Shown: positions 39,141-51,410 of the stretch, piece by piece | How positions within the stretch are numbered: position 1 is the first letter of the stretch | How the letters are laid out: each line of letters begins with the position of its first letter | Source: Ricinus communis | Lineage: Eukaryota > Streptophyta > Magnoliopsida > Malpighiales > Euphorbiaceae | NCBI RefSeq assembly: GCF_019578655.1 | Contig: NC_063259.1 | Location: forward strand, 1,414,001-1,478,000 | Length of the DNA: 64,000 bases | Direction: 5' to 3' | The notes under the pieces: generated by a model | Database searches by the model: none | What the model saw: only the letters and a program-made list of their open reading frames with translations | Told to the model about the DNA's origin: nothing | Position numbers and translations under genes: made by a program

Positions 39141-40944
39141 TATTAGAGTATGCCCTAAAGATAGAGTTGTTAGATAATTCGTGTTATTTTATACATCATA
39201 ATTGATGGCATACAATTATAGTAAAGGCATTGTTTGACTCTAACAGTATAAGTAGTAAGGTATTATTAAGGAATAATCCAAACTGTTAGAGATGAATACC
39301 ATAGAATGTAAACACAAATGTAAGAGATTTTATAAAGCGAGTTTATAATAATGAGATTCTCATTACATATGTTCCTAAACTTTGCTCATAGTTAATGTTC
39401 AATTAAGAATTATATATTGATCGTTGGATATTGATTAAATGCTCGAGACTACCATAATGTGTTATCATATACTTGTGAAGTAAGTAATCTATCTCATAAG
39501 GTTGAGGAAAAGGGGTTCCGAGATAAGCATATGGGCGCTTATTACAAGAACAAGTTCATTTAACATGACCATATTGAGTAGTCCATATGGAATTTAGTTC
39601 GAGTGTCTATGGACAATACTCTTTTGACAATCATATAAGATGTGATCCTTATACTTGAGATAATGATATATTATCTTATATGAGGATTACTACACTTTGA
39701 TACTTTCTTATGTTCTCCTATCCATTAAGGCTCAAGGGATAGCCATTGGATATACTAAGAGTCATATGAAAGATAATAAGTTATCAATAAAGAATTCATT
39801 GCCCAAGACAATATGTCATGAGACCTTATCCTAATTATTCTTGATATACTTTAACATGAAAATCCTTGTCCAGGATTGTTTGAATGAATATTATGAAAAG
39901 TGTTTCATAGATCTTATTTAAGATTTTATATGCAATTATCAAGAACAAATATAATTGATTCAATTATAGACTTGACACTTGTATCGATGCTCTATGAATC
40001 AATTAGGATAAAAGTATAATGAAGGATTAAATTACATTGTGAGATTGTTCATTGTAAAGGTTGATTAAAGCATTTTAATCCTTCCTCATATTTGGGTGAT
40101 CATGATGCATTGCTAGATGCCAATATTGATCTATGAAATAGGAATTAAGTTAATTAGAGAATTAACATTGAATTAAAAGGGTCTAATTCATAGGCCAGTT
40201 TTGGACGATATAACCAAGAAAGGTGGATTCATAATTTATTACCAAAATGTTAGAACCTTTTAGGTCATGCACAAATGGGCTTAAAGTCGAGATTAAAATG
40301 AAGCTTAAGATTGGGCTTAAGCTTATATACATTAGGCCTGATGAAAAATTAATTAGTTTAATACATATTGGGATATAATATTCGGCTACAAGGGCCCTAT
40401 AACTATGCTTATGTATTAATTAAGTTAATTTAGTCTAAATAAGCCCAATTAAAGCCCAACTTAAGAGTAAGTAAGGCCTTGCTTATTATATGACTAGGCT
40501 AAATATCATATATATATATATATATATATATGGAGTATGATACACTGCTAGGGTTAATGGAGGATGCCATCAATACTTAATTAATTAGATTAATTAAGAT
40601 TCAACCTAGCTTAAAACTAGCATTCACTCCTCATCATCTCCACTCTCTCTTATGAAGCATTGTTCATAGGGGATTCCAACTTTGAAGCTTGTGTAGATTA
40701 CCATTAGAGGCTAGTCATTTGAGTAGCTTTAAAGTGCATCAATCATCCTTGAAGACTCAAGAATCAACAAAGCAAGAAGCATTCTTTAGAATAGGCGGCG
40801 CACACCCTTTGTAAGCTTCTCCATCTTTTGCTTGTTTTTGTGTGTTATGACTATCTAAATCAATGAGATCCTTAGTGAGAATTAAGAAAAAATTTAAATT
40901 ACTTTTGTTTCGTCTTTCCTTATGTTTTAAATCAATTTCCAACA
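39141..40944 (+). repeat. Copia-like LTR, plus orientation
   Basis: 1804 bp, starting TATTAGAGTATGCCC (probably from TG) and ending TTTCCAACA, with a PBS 1 bp later. It is therefore the 5' LTR of an element running right. The inverted relative is at 32553-34295. The 5 bp before it are TTCAC; the matching right target copy is not in view because the element's 3' end is not reached in this window. Confidence 0.8.
40508..40531. repeat. (AT)n microsatellite
   Basis: About 12 uninterrupted AT dinucleotides inside the Copia-like LTR. The inverted relative has only a short TATATAT at the matching place (about 33209), so the expansion is specific to this copy. Confidence 0.9.
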
Positions 40945-40945
40945 G

Positions 40946-40957
40946 TGGTATCAGAGC
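40946..40957 (+). other. Primer-binding site, initiator tRNA-Met type
   Basis: TGGTATCAGAGC one base after the LTR end AACA, as in many plant Copia elements. It shows that the LTR at 39141-40944 is a 5' LTR. Confidence 0.9.
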
Positions 40958-43116
40958 CTCTATTGATTAATTTAGTCATAATGGTTGCGTAATTATTAAT
41001 TGATCATAAGCATGCAAATCTGGAATTTCTGGGCTATTTTAGAGTTTTTGTTGGTTGCCATAGCTATATTTCAAATTTTTAGATGATTTTGATTGCATAT
41101 GAACCATAAGGCATAGAACTTATGATATGGATAATTTTAGAATTTTTTGGATCTCATTTGATTAGGGTTTAAGCATTCGAAATCTATGTCATCTATATAG
41201 ACAACTTTTGAAGTAATTGAAATGGGTAATTGTTACAACAACTTTTCTTGAATATTAAATGTTCAAAATTCGTTTAAGAAAATTTAGAATTGGATTCTTG
41301 ATGATTACAGCAAAACTATGCACATACTACACATCCTAAAGTTTTGGCATGTGCATGTGTGTATGGCTTTTGATTTGATTTAATTTTGGATAACAATAAA
41401 TATGATTTAAAAAATGAAGAATGAAATTTTAGATTTCTTGAAATTTAAGGTTTAATCTTCATGAACACTATATATGCACACAACATACAATTCAAGTGTT
41501 GATTTGATGAGTTATACGCATAACATGGGTTGCTCTTTGGAATTCGGCACATGTGTGGTTCTTGACCTAATGGGAAGTCTTTTGAGGAAGAATATTAGAT
41601 AGATCATGCATAAGCTGAGTTCTTGAAGCAGTCTTGAAGGTTGATTTGAATCTTGATCATGTTTCTTGCATAGTTGCCTTGTTTCTTAATGATTGCCATG
41701 TGAATCTTGATTATCTTAAACTGTTTGATGGAAAATTTGATTTTTTGATGAATCTTGATGAATTCAATTAATTCTGGAATTAATGTAACTAATTAGTCTT
41801 GTTAGATCATTAAATATTTTTAAATAAGGAGTGTCCTTGTTTGTAGGGATTTCTAGATGAAGTGTCCTAGTTGACATGTGACTCCTTGTCTTAAGACATA
41901 TCCTAGTTGTTTTAAGGTTATAATTACTTGTCCTAACATGATTAGAAGATTAATTAAAAGGTTGTTTTAATTAATACAAGTACTATAAATTCTTTAGGAC
42001 AAGGACTTGTAATTTTAAATCCTAGTTGGACTAGGAAGTTGTCTAGATTAAAACAAGAGTTTGACTTTTGTCCTAAAATTTAGACATGACCGAAAATTTA
42101 AGAAATTAAAGGTGAATTTTATTTTTAAGATTTGAATTAATTAAATAAAGTTTCTCATTAATCTTTGCTAACCTAGAACTTATGTCTTAGTGTCCTAGTA
42201 TGACTAGGTTATTTGTCTTAATTAAGGCATAAGTTTGATTTTGTATCCTAAAAGGACATAAAATTAAAATTAAGGATGTTTTAAAGGGAATTAGTTATTA
42301 ATTAAATCTGATTTAATTAATTTTAATTCTCTACAACTTTCTTAAACTAAGAGTAAATCTTGGTTTTCTAGTATGACTAGGATTAGTAAAGTTTGTTTGC
42401 TCAAAGTTCGACTTTATGTCATATTTTTTTTGTTTTGGCCTAAAAGTACACTCTAAATTATGGAGAATTTTATGTTTGAATATGATTTAATTATTTTAAT
42501 TTTCTATACTCTATTTAGTCCTAATTTCATTCAATGATCAAATAACTTGAATTATGTTATCTTAATTATTTTATGTGCTTTATATAATATGATTATATTT
42601 GACATGATAGATGGTTATGGACTATAATGACCAATGTGATTTTGTTGAATGGTTGAATGTTTTGATTTAGTATTTTTGAAATAAGGACTGCATTCCTTGC
42701 CTTTCTCTAAATTTTTATGGGTTGTAAAATTCTTTTCTCATCTAACTCCCCTTCAATGCAACTCAAGGTTTCTCTAAATTTTATGTAATTGTTATATACA
42801 ATTTTAGATAGAATTTTATTTTGTAATCAAAATGGAGATATGACACCAAATGGAGATGAAGCGGATATTGCTTCAAGACTTGAAGATCATGAAGGTAATA
42901 CCTATGTTTTGACCATCTAGTTATCTTCGATGGCTCGAGATAACTAGTTTAGAAAGTCCATAATCATCCATAGTAGTTTGGCATGCTTAGCTTATAATTA
43001 TATATGTTATTTATGATATATGCATGATCATGCCAAAGCATGAAACCCTTGCATTCAATATTTGTATGTTCATTCCAAAGTATGGAACCTTAATCACCAC
43101 TTTTTAACAAATTCAT
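40958..43116 (+). other. Non-coding interior of the Copia-like element
   Basis: About 2.2 kb of AT-rich sequence after the PBS with stops in all frames. I see no gag zinc knuckle, integrase or reverse-transcriptase motif. Loose motifs such as GTCCTAGT(A)TGACTAGG and AATTAATT recur (41830-42400), which looks like diffuse degenerate repetition. It continues for a few bases beyond the solo LTR at 43117-44495. Confidence 0.6.
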
Positions 43117-44495
43117 TGATGCACGCTATCCACACACGGCAAAGTGCATCGATCATATCAAGTAATACAATGATGAAAAAGAGTATCATTCTACTAGCGA
43201 CCTAATTGTCAATAATACACTAATATTTAGCAATCAAAATATTTTTTGCGTGTAATTATATTTAGAAGTAAAACAATCTAGAAAATAAAGAGTAAAACAA
43301 TTGGTAAACTTATCAAGGATAAAACCTATTTAGGTAGTAAATCCCCTTAATAAGTTAAGTATTATATGAAACAAACAACAATTAATTTAAATGAAGAGTT
43401 GAGTTGGCATTCCACAAAAATAGGTATAAACCTTTCTCAAGTGATTAAACCCCTAATTCCTAAGATGAGGGAGAGAAACCTCTTCTCAAACCCACTCACT
43501 TAGGTCATGCATTAAGATTAAGAAACTATTGAACCAAAGGATCTTGTAGATCTATCTCTAGTATCCCAATCAATCCTCAATCCCTAAGATGTGATCAATT
43601 CATAAAAAGTTATCTCTAATCAGTTTATGAAAACAAATCTCAATCAATACGTCGACTTATCAACTGAAATAGATAATCAAGCAACCGAAGAGGCAAAACA
43701 ACTCATAGAAAAGATTAATTGCATTAACTTTAAATCAATCCATACAAAATAAATTAGGATTTATTAAAAACCAAATAGCACAAAAATTAGTTTCTTGACA
43801 TCACAATAAAGAAATAAACATTAGGGAAAAAAGATCTCAAACTAGTCATGGAAAAGTAGAAATGGAAATCTTCAATCTTGGAAAGCAATGAAAAAAATGA
43901 TGTTCTTCCTTGAGAAATACCAATCAAAACCCTAAAAATGAAATAAAGATGGAGTCTCTAAGTGCTTCTCTCTCTAAAAATCAAAATATGATGGAACTCC
44001 CTTAAAACAACCTTAAAAATTTGCTTAAATAGTGTGCTTCTTAGGAACGACACGGGTACCATATGGCCATGTGGCGTCCTTGACCAAAAACCTTTCTTGA
44101 AGATATTCTCTATCCACATAGGTAGACCATACGAGCGTGTCCTCTTCCCCTATCATTCCTTAAGCAATTTGTGATTTTTACCAAATCACATGGGAAGGCC
44201 ACACAGGCGTTTGCCTCCCGTGTGATGTAAGCCATCATTATGCCATTTTTTCATACTTCACACAAGAAGGTAGTAAGGGAAGCTTCTTCCCGTGTCATGC
44301 CCTTGTGACACTCTTGTCCTTGATGGTAGGTGTTACTTGGGTGATTTTTCTTGCACTTTGAAGCTAAAACTTCATCTCATCAAGCAAGCTTGCCAAATAC
44401 CTAAAAAGAAACTGAAAGTAAATTTAATCAAACTAAATTTAAGGTGAAACCGAGATCAAACAAGCTTCAAAAGTAAGTGCTACTAGCACTTATCA
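43117..44495 (-). mobile_element. Solo LTR, Athila-type, minus orientation
   Basis: On the minus strand it runs from TGATAAGTGCTAGTAG (44495) to GATAGCGTGCATCA (43117), with TG and CA ends. The 3' terminal sequence, with AAGTGCATCGATC-type motifs and a TATTACTTG stretch, is characteristic of Athila-like LTRs. Flanks TTCAT (43112-43116) and TTCCT (44496-44500) match at 4 of 5 and look like the target duplication. No PBS or coding sequence adjoins it in the matching orientation, so it is probably the product of LTR-LTR recombination. No genes inside. Confidence 0.7.
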
Positions 44496-44588
44496 TTCCT
44501 TATTCAATATTAAGTTACACGTTAAGGACATGATTAACTTTCTTTTCATAATTAAAATAGAAACGAGAGCCTCGTTCATAGGTCACTT
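44496..44588. other. Short remnant between solo LTR and Athila LTR
   Basis: About 90 bp, probably the continuation of the Copia-like interior interrupted by the solo LTR. Nothing recognisable. Confidence 0.4.
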
Positions 44589-46161
44589 TGTTAAGCAAAC
44601 TCAAGGTTGGCTATTACGTGGGTATGTTCTCTATTTTAATTGATGGGTTTGATATCCTTGATTTTACACATGTTTTCATGCTTGATCTTGAGTTATTTTT
44701 AGAGCAATTTATGTGTTTTTGTATTAGAATCACCTATTTTAGTTTTCTTTGTGTCTCAGGTGTTTTTCTAGGCACATCATCTAAGTTAGAGAGAAATCAT
44801 ACCAGAATCGGAAAGAAACGGACGAATCGGGCGCGTTAGAATGTTCAACACCCAGTGCCCACACGCCCGTGTTGAGGAGCATGGTCAAGGTCAGAAGGCG
44901 TGCTGAAATGCCTTACCTAAGGCGAAAAAAAGCAATTTGCAACACGGTTTCCAAGAGTGACACATCCTAAGAGCATGTTCGTGCTGAGGAGCACGGCCTG
45001 AATCCAAGTCGTGTTGAAGAAGGCCGAAAGTACACTTTTAGATCAACACGAAATGGATCCAAGTCGTGCTGACCAGCACGACCCAAATCCAAGCCGTATT
45101 GAATCCCGAAACCTAAATTAAAAAAGAAGAAAGAAAGAGAGAGATAGGCGGCATAGAGAGATAGAAAAGAACTTTGAAGTATTCAAGACAGACCCCTAGA
45201 GCTAACTTCCAGATGATCAAGAAGAGAAAAACGGAGACAAATTCCACTTCAACATCTTTAAGATAACTGCTATTGAGGATTGGATCAAAGATTCAAAGGA
45301 AAGAAGAAAGAGATCTGAGCTGTAGAGTTTTGATACAGAGTTATTCAAGAGAGGATAGCATCTCACCATTTGAGAAAAGGGTGCTTATATTCTTTTCGAT
45401 TCTTGTCTACTTTGTATTCAATTTCTGTTTAAGTTTAATCATGAACATGTGTAACTAATTCTAGCAAACCCATTTAGGGGCGATCTTTAGCCATGTCAGC
45501 CTTGCTTTGTGCTCAAATGATTGGATTATTGATTTAAGATTGTAATTTTCATTCGAGTACAATAAATTTAAAGTCTCTTCTTCATTGTTGAATCAATTTG
45601 AGAACTCCTTTGTAATTGAGAAATTCAATTGAGTTTGGACAACTGGTTGTGTGATTAGGTGATTTGCATCCTAGAGATAGGTGTAATAGCTTACTGGAAT
45701 AAGAATTAGACACTCTTATTAGCAGTAATTTAGAGATTAATATTATTCTAAAGTCAATTATTAGGAAGAGATTCCAACTTTAGATCTTTAGGATTATGAA
45801 TTGGTTAACTCGAGAGAGAGGCCAATTCATTCAAGAAATTATCCACAAATCGTAATTCTTAATCAATCAATTCATAATTTATTGTTTGTAAGCCAGCTAG
45901 CTATAGTGATCCCCAATTGGGTTAACTCATCTTATTGTATTTCTTCAACTCTCATTCTCTTTGTCAAAATTTAGTTGTCAATTGCATTCTCGATCATCTT
46001 TAGTTAATAATTTTCACCTTCTTTTGATCGGTTAGATAATAAAAATAGCGTAGTAGCAGTAGTTTCTTATTTCTGTAGGATACAATATTGATACTTGCCA
46101 TAGCTAGACTATATTCGATAGGTGTACTTGCCTATAGATTGCTAGTCGTGTTTAGCAAGCA
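44589..46161 (+). repeat. Athila 5' LTR
   Basis: Ends TTTAGCAAGCA at 46161, 9 bp before the PBS. The start is placed at TGTTAAGCAAACTC (44589) but is uncertain because the 3' LTR is not available for comparison. It contains a block (44850-45110) rich in ACACG/CGTGT motifs, typical of this clade, that also appears in the pol-ORF2 spacer. Confidence 0.65.
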
Positions 46162-46170
46162 TTAAGTTTT

Positions 46171-46188
46171 TGGCGCCATTACCGGGAA
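46171..46188 (+). other. Athila-type primer-binding site
   Basis: TGGCGCCATTACCGGGAA follows AGTTTT after the LTR. It closely resembles the conserved Athila site complementary to tRNA-Asp, with two changes typical of C-to-T decay (GT to AT, GC to AC). Confidence 0.85.
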
Positions 46189-46326
46189 CACTTTGTTTTG
46201 AGAAATATTATGAACTATGTGTTCTTGTTAATTCAGCCATTTATTATTTATTATTTATTTGTTTTTTGTTCAACTTTATTCTTTTATTCATTTGTGTTGT
46301 TGGTTATCTGTTGTTTCAAGTAGTGT

Positions 46327-47913
46327 ATGACCAGGAGGTCCAATCCTGATTTAATTGACCCTCTACTAGAACCAGAGCAATCCCTTAGGCAATTGAGAAA
46401 GCCATTAAACATAGAGGAGGAAGAGATTCAGGTTGAGAAAGCCGTACACGAGAGTGAATCGGGAAATATTACAATAGAAATGGCAGACGTCAACGACAAT
46501 AATGATAATAACCAAAAGATGTATGATTTTATGAAACCATTGATGGAGGGGACGCGAACATGCATTACTAGACTGGTTGTTGCCGCCAACAATTTTGAAA
46601 TAAAGCTTAATGTGATTTAGATGGTGCAGCAAACGGTTCAGTTTGGAGGCCTGCCGGATGAGGATCCTAAGACACATATAGCAAGTTTCTTGGAGATTTG
46701 TGATACCTTCAAGATTAATGGGACAAGAGATGATGCAATTCGTCTTTGCTTATTTCCATTTTCTTTGAGGGATAAAGCAAAATGGTGGCTACAGTCACTA
46801 CCTCCTAACACTATCAATACCTGGGATTCTTTGGTAGAGAAATTCATGTTTAAGTACTTTCCTCCCTCTAAAACTGCTAAACTTAGAAATGATATATCTT
46901 CTTTTGTGCAGTTTGACGATAAGTCGATGTATGAAACTTGGGAGAGGTACAAGGACCAATTGCGATGCTGCCCACACTATGGACTACCAATCTAGTTATA
47001 GGTACAAATGTTTTATAATGGTTTGAATTTGGCTACTAAGCAAATGGTAGATGTAGCTGCAGGTGGTTTTTAAAGCAGTAAGACACCAGTGTAAGCCCAA
47101 AGCTTGATTGAGGAGATGGCCACAAACAATTACCAGTGGCACACTACTAGGAGCAAGACGGGAAATTAAGGGAGTGTACACCAATTGGATGCCACTATAA
47201 CCTTGGCAGCTCAAGTGGAGTTATTATCCAAGAAAATTGATCAACTCTAGATGCCTGTCCAAGCAGCTCAAGCAAGCTGTAAGTTTTATGGTGGCCCACA
47301 CTACAGTAGTAACTTTATATCGAGAGGTATGTTTACTTCCTCTTCTTCATCTAACCATGAACAGGTGGACTATATGGAAAATCAGCCTAGGCAGCAGAAC
47401 AACCCGTGCAGCAACACCTATAATCCAGGATGGAGAAATCATCCGAACTTCGAATGGAGGAACAACAATAACTAGGGGCCATCAGGATTTCAGCAACTAC
47501 ATCAGCAGCCGCAACAATCTGTTCTTCCACCTCAATCTCCTCAAACTCAAGAGAAAAAACCTAATTTAGAGGAGCTGATGATGAAGTTTGTTTCCACTTC
47601 AGAGACCAGATTCCAGCAGACAGACACAGCTCTTAAAAATTAACTGGCCTCCATTCAGAACTTGGAGAATTAGATAGGCCAGATTTCTAAGATGATGACT
47701 GAAAAACAGCCAAGGACTTTGCCCAATAATACAAAGTCCAACCCTAAAGAGCACGTGAAGGCTATCACTTTGCAATCAGGTAAGCGGCTATCTAGCTCTA
47801 TTCCTATTTCTAATGATGATAATGTTATGTAGGAAGAATTGGGTAAGAAAGATAAAGATAGCAAGGTGATGGAGCTAGAGAAGATAGAGGGAAGAAGAGT
47901 CCTCTAAGAGAAT
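46327..47913 (+). pseudogene. gag: Athila gag
   Basis: Capsid-like polyprotein of the retrotransposon particle. The start ATG at 46327 opens MTRRSNPDLIDPLLEPEQ. An in-frame TAG at 46618 precedes the conserved retrotransposon gag domain, which contains [38 protein letters not shown] and [11 protein letters not shown] (to about 46992). After two further TAG codons it continues with VQMFYNGLN, then a low-complexity Gln/Asn-rich region with CKFYGGPHYS (about 47280), followed by LQSG and an acidic/basic tail. Roughly eight stops interrupt it, mostly TAG where Gln or Trp is expected. It is about the expected length for Athila gag, and pol follows in the same frame. Confidence 0.88.
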
Positions 47914-48800
47914 ACTAGCCCCCGATCCCATATCCTGCCAGGTTGAAGGAAGAGAAAGTCGATCAGCAGTTCAATAAGTTTCTTGACTTGTTTAAACAAC
48001 TGCGGATTAACTTACCTTTTGTTGAAGCTATTTTGCAGATGCCCAGGTATGTGAAGTTCTTAAAGGAAATCCTTAGCAATAAAAGGAAGTTAGAGGACTT
48101 GGCGATTGTGACCTTAAATGAGGAGTATTCGACTATACTTCAAAACAAATTGCTAGAGAAGAAGCGTGATCCATGGAGTTTTACTATCCCTTATGTAATT
48201 TGTGATTTAACAATTAGCAATGATTTAGTTGACTTAGGAGCTAGCATTAATTTAATGTCGTACAGTCTATTTACCAATTTGGGGCTGGGTGAGACGAAAC
48301 CCACTAGGGTGAGCATACAGTTAGCTGATAGGACTGTTAAGTATCCTAAGGGTATTGTGGATGATGTACTTGTAAAGGTTGACAAGTTTATATTTCCTGT
48401 TGACTTTGTGATCATGGACATGGATGGTGAGATTAACGTACTCTTAATTCTAGGTCGACCTTTCCTTGCAACTTCTAGGGCTATTATAGATATTTGCGAT
48501 GGGAAGCTTGAACTTAGGGTAGGAGATGAAACTGTCACTTTTGATTTAAATAATTCTATGAGATAGTCCTTAGATAATGATGATGTTGTGTTTTCTATTG
48601 ATTTACTTAATGATGTTATTGATACACAGTTGCAAGAAATATTGCTTGATGATCCCTTACAAGTTGCCTTGTGGGCAGAGGATGAGTATGAGCTATCTAA
48701 TGAGTGTGTGTTGGAGCATCTTGCATTTTTGTTAGCTAATGAACCAAGAAAGGATGTTGATAAGTTTGTTGAGATTGATAGGGTAGGTGGCAGAAACTGA
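47914..48800 (+). pseudogene. pol: Athila protease region
   Basis: A 207-codon open stretch (47943-48566) starts just after a TAG. It carries the aspartic-protease active-site motif DLGASINLMS (about 48232), a flap-like region with ADRTVKYPKG, and the family's ILGRPFLATSRAIID block (about 48446). The protease would cut the gag-pol polyprotein inside the virus-like particle. The catalytic Asp is kept. After a TAG at 48564 the frame continues through an acidic linker to the reverse transcriptase region. This is the best-preserved stretch of the element. Confidence 0.88.
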
Positions 48801-49721
48801 GGCTGTCACTTGAGGAACCATCAGTCCTTAAGTTAAAAGAACTCCTAAAGCGCCTCAATTATACATATCTGGATTAGGATAACAGGTTATCTGTCATCCT
48901 AGCAGTAGACTTGACACCCAAAGAGAGGGAGATGACTTTGGCCTCTCTTAGGAAGTACTAGAAGGCGTTTGCTTAGAAAATTACTAACATTCCTGGGATT
49001 AGTCCTAGCTATTACTCGCACAAGATCCTTGTAGAGGATAGCTACAGGGCAATGGTGCAACCACAATGCAGACTGAACCCGAACATGAAGAAAGTTGTTA
49101 AAAAGGAGGTAATTAAACTTCTTGATGCAGGTTTGATTTACCATATATCTGATAGTTCCTAGGTTAGTCCTGTGCAGGTAGTTCCTAAAAAGGGAGGGAT
49201 GACTGTGGTTAAAAATGAGAAGGACGAGCTTATACCAACCAGAACAGTAACGAGCTTTCGAGTGTCTATATATTACAAGAGGCTAAATGATGCCACCTGA
49301 AAGGACCATTTTCCCCTTCTTTTTATTGACCAAATATTGGAAAGGTTGTCTGGACATATGTTTTATTATTTTCTAGATGGTTTTTCAGGTTATTTCTAGA
49401 TCCCCATTGCACTTGAAGACCAAGAGAAGAAATCCTTTACGTGCCTCTATGGTACGTTTGCATATAGGAGGATGCCATTCGGATTGTGCAATGCACCTGC
49501 AACTTTTCCAAGGTGTATGATGGCGAACTTCCACTATATGATTGAGGAGTCCATGAGATTTTTATGGATAATTTTTCTGTATTTGGTAACTCCTTTACTC
49601 ACTGTTTATATAATCTCAAACGCATGCTTAAGTGTTGTGGATGCTAACCTAGTTCTTAATTGGAAAAAGTATCATTTTATGGTTAGGGAAGGTATAGTGC
49701 TGGGACTTTAGGGAAGGTATA
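48801..49721 (+). pseudogene. pol: Athila reverse transcriptase
   Basis: Makes cDNA from element RNA. The frame can be followed from RLSLEEPSVLKLK (48797) through AGLIYHISDSS, stop, VSPVQVVPKKGG, YKRLNDAT, stop, KDHFPL, then FLDGFSGYF (49374), which contains the first catalytic Asp, and MPFGLCNAPATF (49472). At the catalytic box a frameshift occurs, and in the shifted frame it reads FMDNFSVFG, so the second Asp of the usual DD pair is Asn. At least seven stops are present (TAG, TGA). A 25-bp tandem duplication (49683-49732) adds another shift. Clearly inactive. Confidence 0.88.
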
Positions 49722-49732
49722 GTGCTGGGACA
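49683..49732 (+). repeat. 25-bp tandem duplication in reverse transcriptase
   Basis: TTAGGGAAGGTATAGTGCTG plus five bases is repeated immediately (49683-49707 and 49708-49732) with one mismatch at the end. A 25-bp addition shifts the reading frame and brings in a TAG. Confidence 0.9.
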
Positions 49733-50530
49733 CAAAATTTCACACGAGGGGATAGAGGTCGATAGGGCCAAGGTGGATAATATTACTAAATTACCCCCAC
49801 CTAATTCAGTTAAGGCTGTTATGAGCTTCTTAGGTCATGCAAGGTTCTATAGGAGGTTCATTAAGAACTTCTCTAAGATTGCTAGACCTTTAACTCAACT
49901 GCTTGTAAAGGTGTACCTTTTGTATTTTCTGATAATTGTTTACAAGCTTTTGAGTTGTTGAAAAAGAAACTAACCACAGCCTAGATTATGGTTTCACCTA
50001 ATTGGGGACTGCCATTTAAGCTTATGCGCGATGCTAGTGATTTTGCAGTTGGAGCTGTTTTAGGATAGAGGAGAGACAAGAAGTTCTAACCAATTTACTA
50101 TGCTAGCAAGACATTGACTGATGCCCAGGAGCACTGTACCACCACTGAAAAGGAGCTTTTGGTTGTTTTTGCATTTGACAAGTTCACATCTTATTTGGTG
50201 CTATTAAAGACTGTGGTCTACATGGACCATTCAACACTCAGGTACTTGTTTAGCAAGAATGACGCAAAGCCTAGACTTATTCGTTGGATCTATTGTTGCA
50301 GGAGTTCAACATTGAGATCAAGGATAAGAAAGGTGCTGAGAACTTAGCGGCAGACCACCTTTCTAGGCTAGAAAACCCGACTTTTGAGGCGCTTGATGAA
50401 AGTACAATTGATGACAATCTTTCGGATGAGTTCCTATGCTTAGTTCAGGTTAACTCTAATATCCCTTGGTTTTTTGATTTTTCAAATTATCTAGTTGCTA
50501 AAGTCCTTCCAAAGAGTATGACATTTTAAC
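49722..50530 (+). pseudogene. pol: Athila reverse transcriptase thumb and RNase H
   Basis: Starts in the new frame after the duplication with LGHKISHEGIEVDRAK and FLGHARFYRRFIKNF (thumb/connection). The RNase H part reads DASDFAVGAVLG (50031), stop, then YYASKTLTDAQ, TTTEKELLVV, a tract ending MDHSTLRYL, and after a frameshift near 50285 LLQEFNIEIKDKKG and AADHLSRLE. RNase H removes the RNA strand during replication; the catalytic residues in DAS, EKE and DHS blocks are visible. Stops at CAG or CAA positions and the frameshift inactivate it. Confidence 0.85.
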
Positions 50531-51410
50531 AAAAAAGAAGAATTTCTTTTTCTGGATTGAAATACTACATTTTGGAGGACCCTTTCTTGTTTAGAGTTTG
50601 TGCAGATTAGATTAGTTGGCGATGTGTACATCGGGAGGAAATCCTCCAAATTTTGAGGCATTGCCATGTAGGATCAACGAGAGGTCATCAGGCTACGAAT
50701 CACACAGCTAGGAAGGTGCTAGACTCTGGATTCTACTGACCGATAATCTTTAGGGATGCATTTGTTCAGGTTAGTGATGCATGCCAAAGATCAGGTAACA
50801 TCTCTACTCGTGACGAGATGCCCCAAACGAGCATTCAAGCTGTTGAGATTTTTTATGTTTGGGGCATTGACTTCATGGGGCCTTTCCCTTCCTTCTATGG
50901 CAATAAATACAATTTACTTGTCATTGAATACTTCTCTAAGTGGGCCGAAGCATAAGCTTTTCTCACTGATGATGCTAGGGTAGTTACAAGATTCCTCAAA
51001 AGATTATTTGCTAGGTTCGGGACACCTAGAGGTCTTATTAGTGATAGGGGGACTCATTTCTGTAATGCCCAGTTAGAAAAGGTGCTTAAACGCTATGGTG
51101 TATCACACAGGTTTTCTACACCCTATCACCCACAAACTAGTGGGCAAGTGGAGGACACTAATAGGGGTTTGAAACGGATTTTAAAAAAAACTGTAGGAGT
51201 GAGTAGGAAGGACTGGGCAGAGAAGCTAGATGATGCCTTATGGGCATTTAGGACTGCCTATCATACTTCAACTGGTTTTACACCATATAGGCTAGTTTGT
51301 GGAAAAGCATGCCATTTTCCTCTTAAACTTGAGCATAAAGCATTGTGGGCTTTGAAAAGTTGCAATTTTGATGTTGTTAATGCAGGTAAACATAGATAGT
51401 GGTAGCTTAA
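50531..51410 (+). pseudogene. pol: Athila integrase
   Basis: Inserts cDNA into the genome. The N-terminal zinc-binding part is degraded (CHVGSTRGHQATNHTARKVL-like, then GFY, stop, PIIF; C of DACQRSGN). The catalytic core reads [10 protein letters not shown] with the first Asp at 50869, SDRGTHF with the second near 51042, and PQTSGQVED with the Glu at 51151, so all three DDE residues are kept. It continues as KDWAEKLDDALWAFRTAYHT and GKACHFPLKLEHKALWALK. A frameshift lies in the N-terminal half, and an EA-stop-AF break lies at 50954. Confidence 0.87.

Noticed and set aside
4594..40957. TGGTATCAGAGC sequences as possible tRNA gene fragments
   Set aside because: Each sits just inside an LTR end and is explained as a primer-binding site; no cloverleaf surrounds them.
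46405..48538. Minus-strand ORFs of 90-115 codons opposite Athila gag and protease
   Set aside because: Shadows of the plus-strand coding region with no domain of their own.
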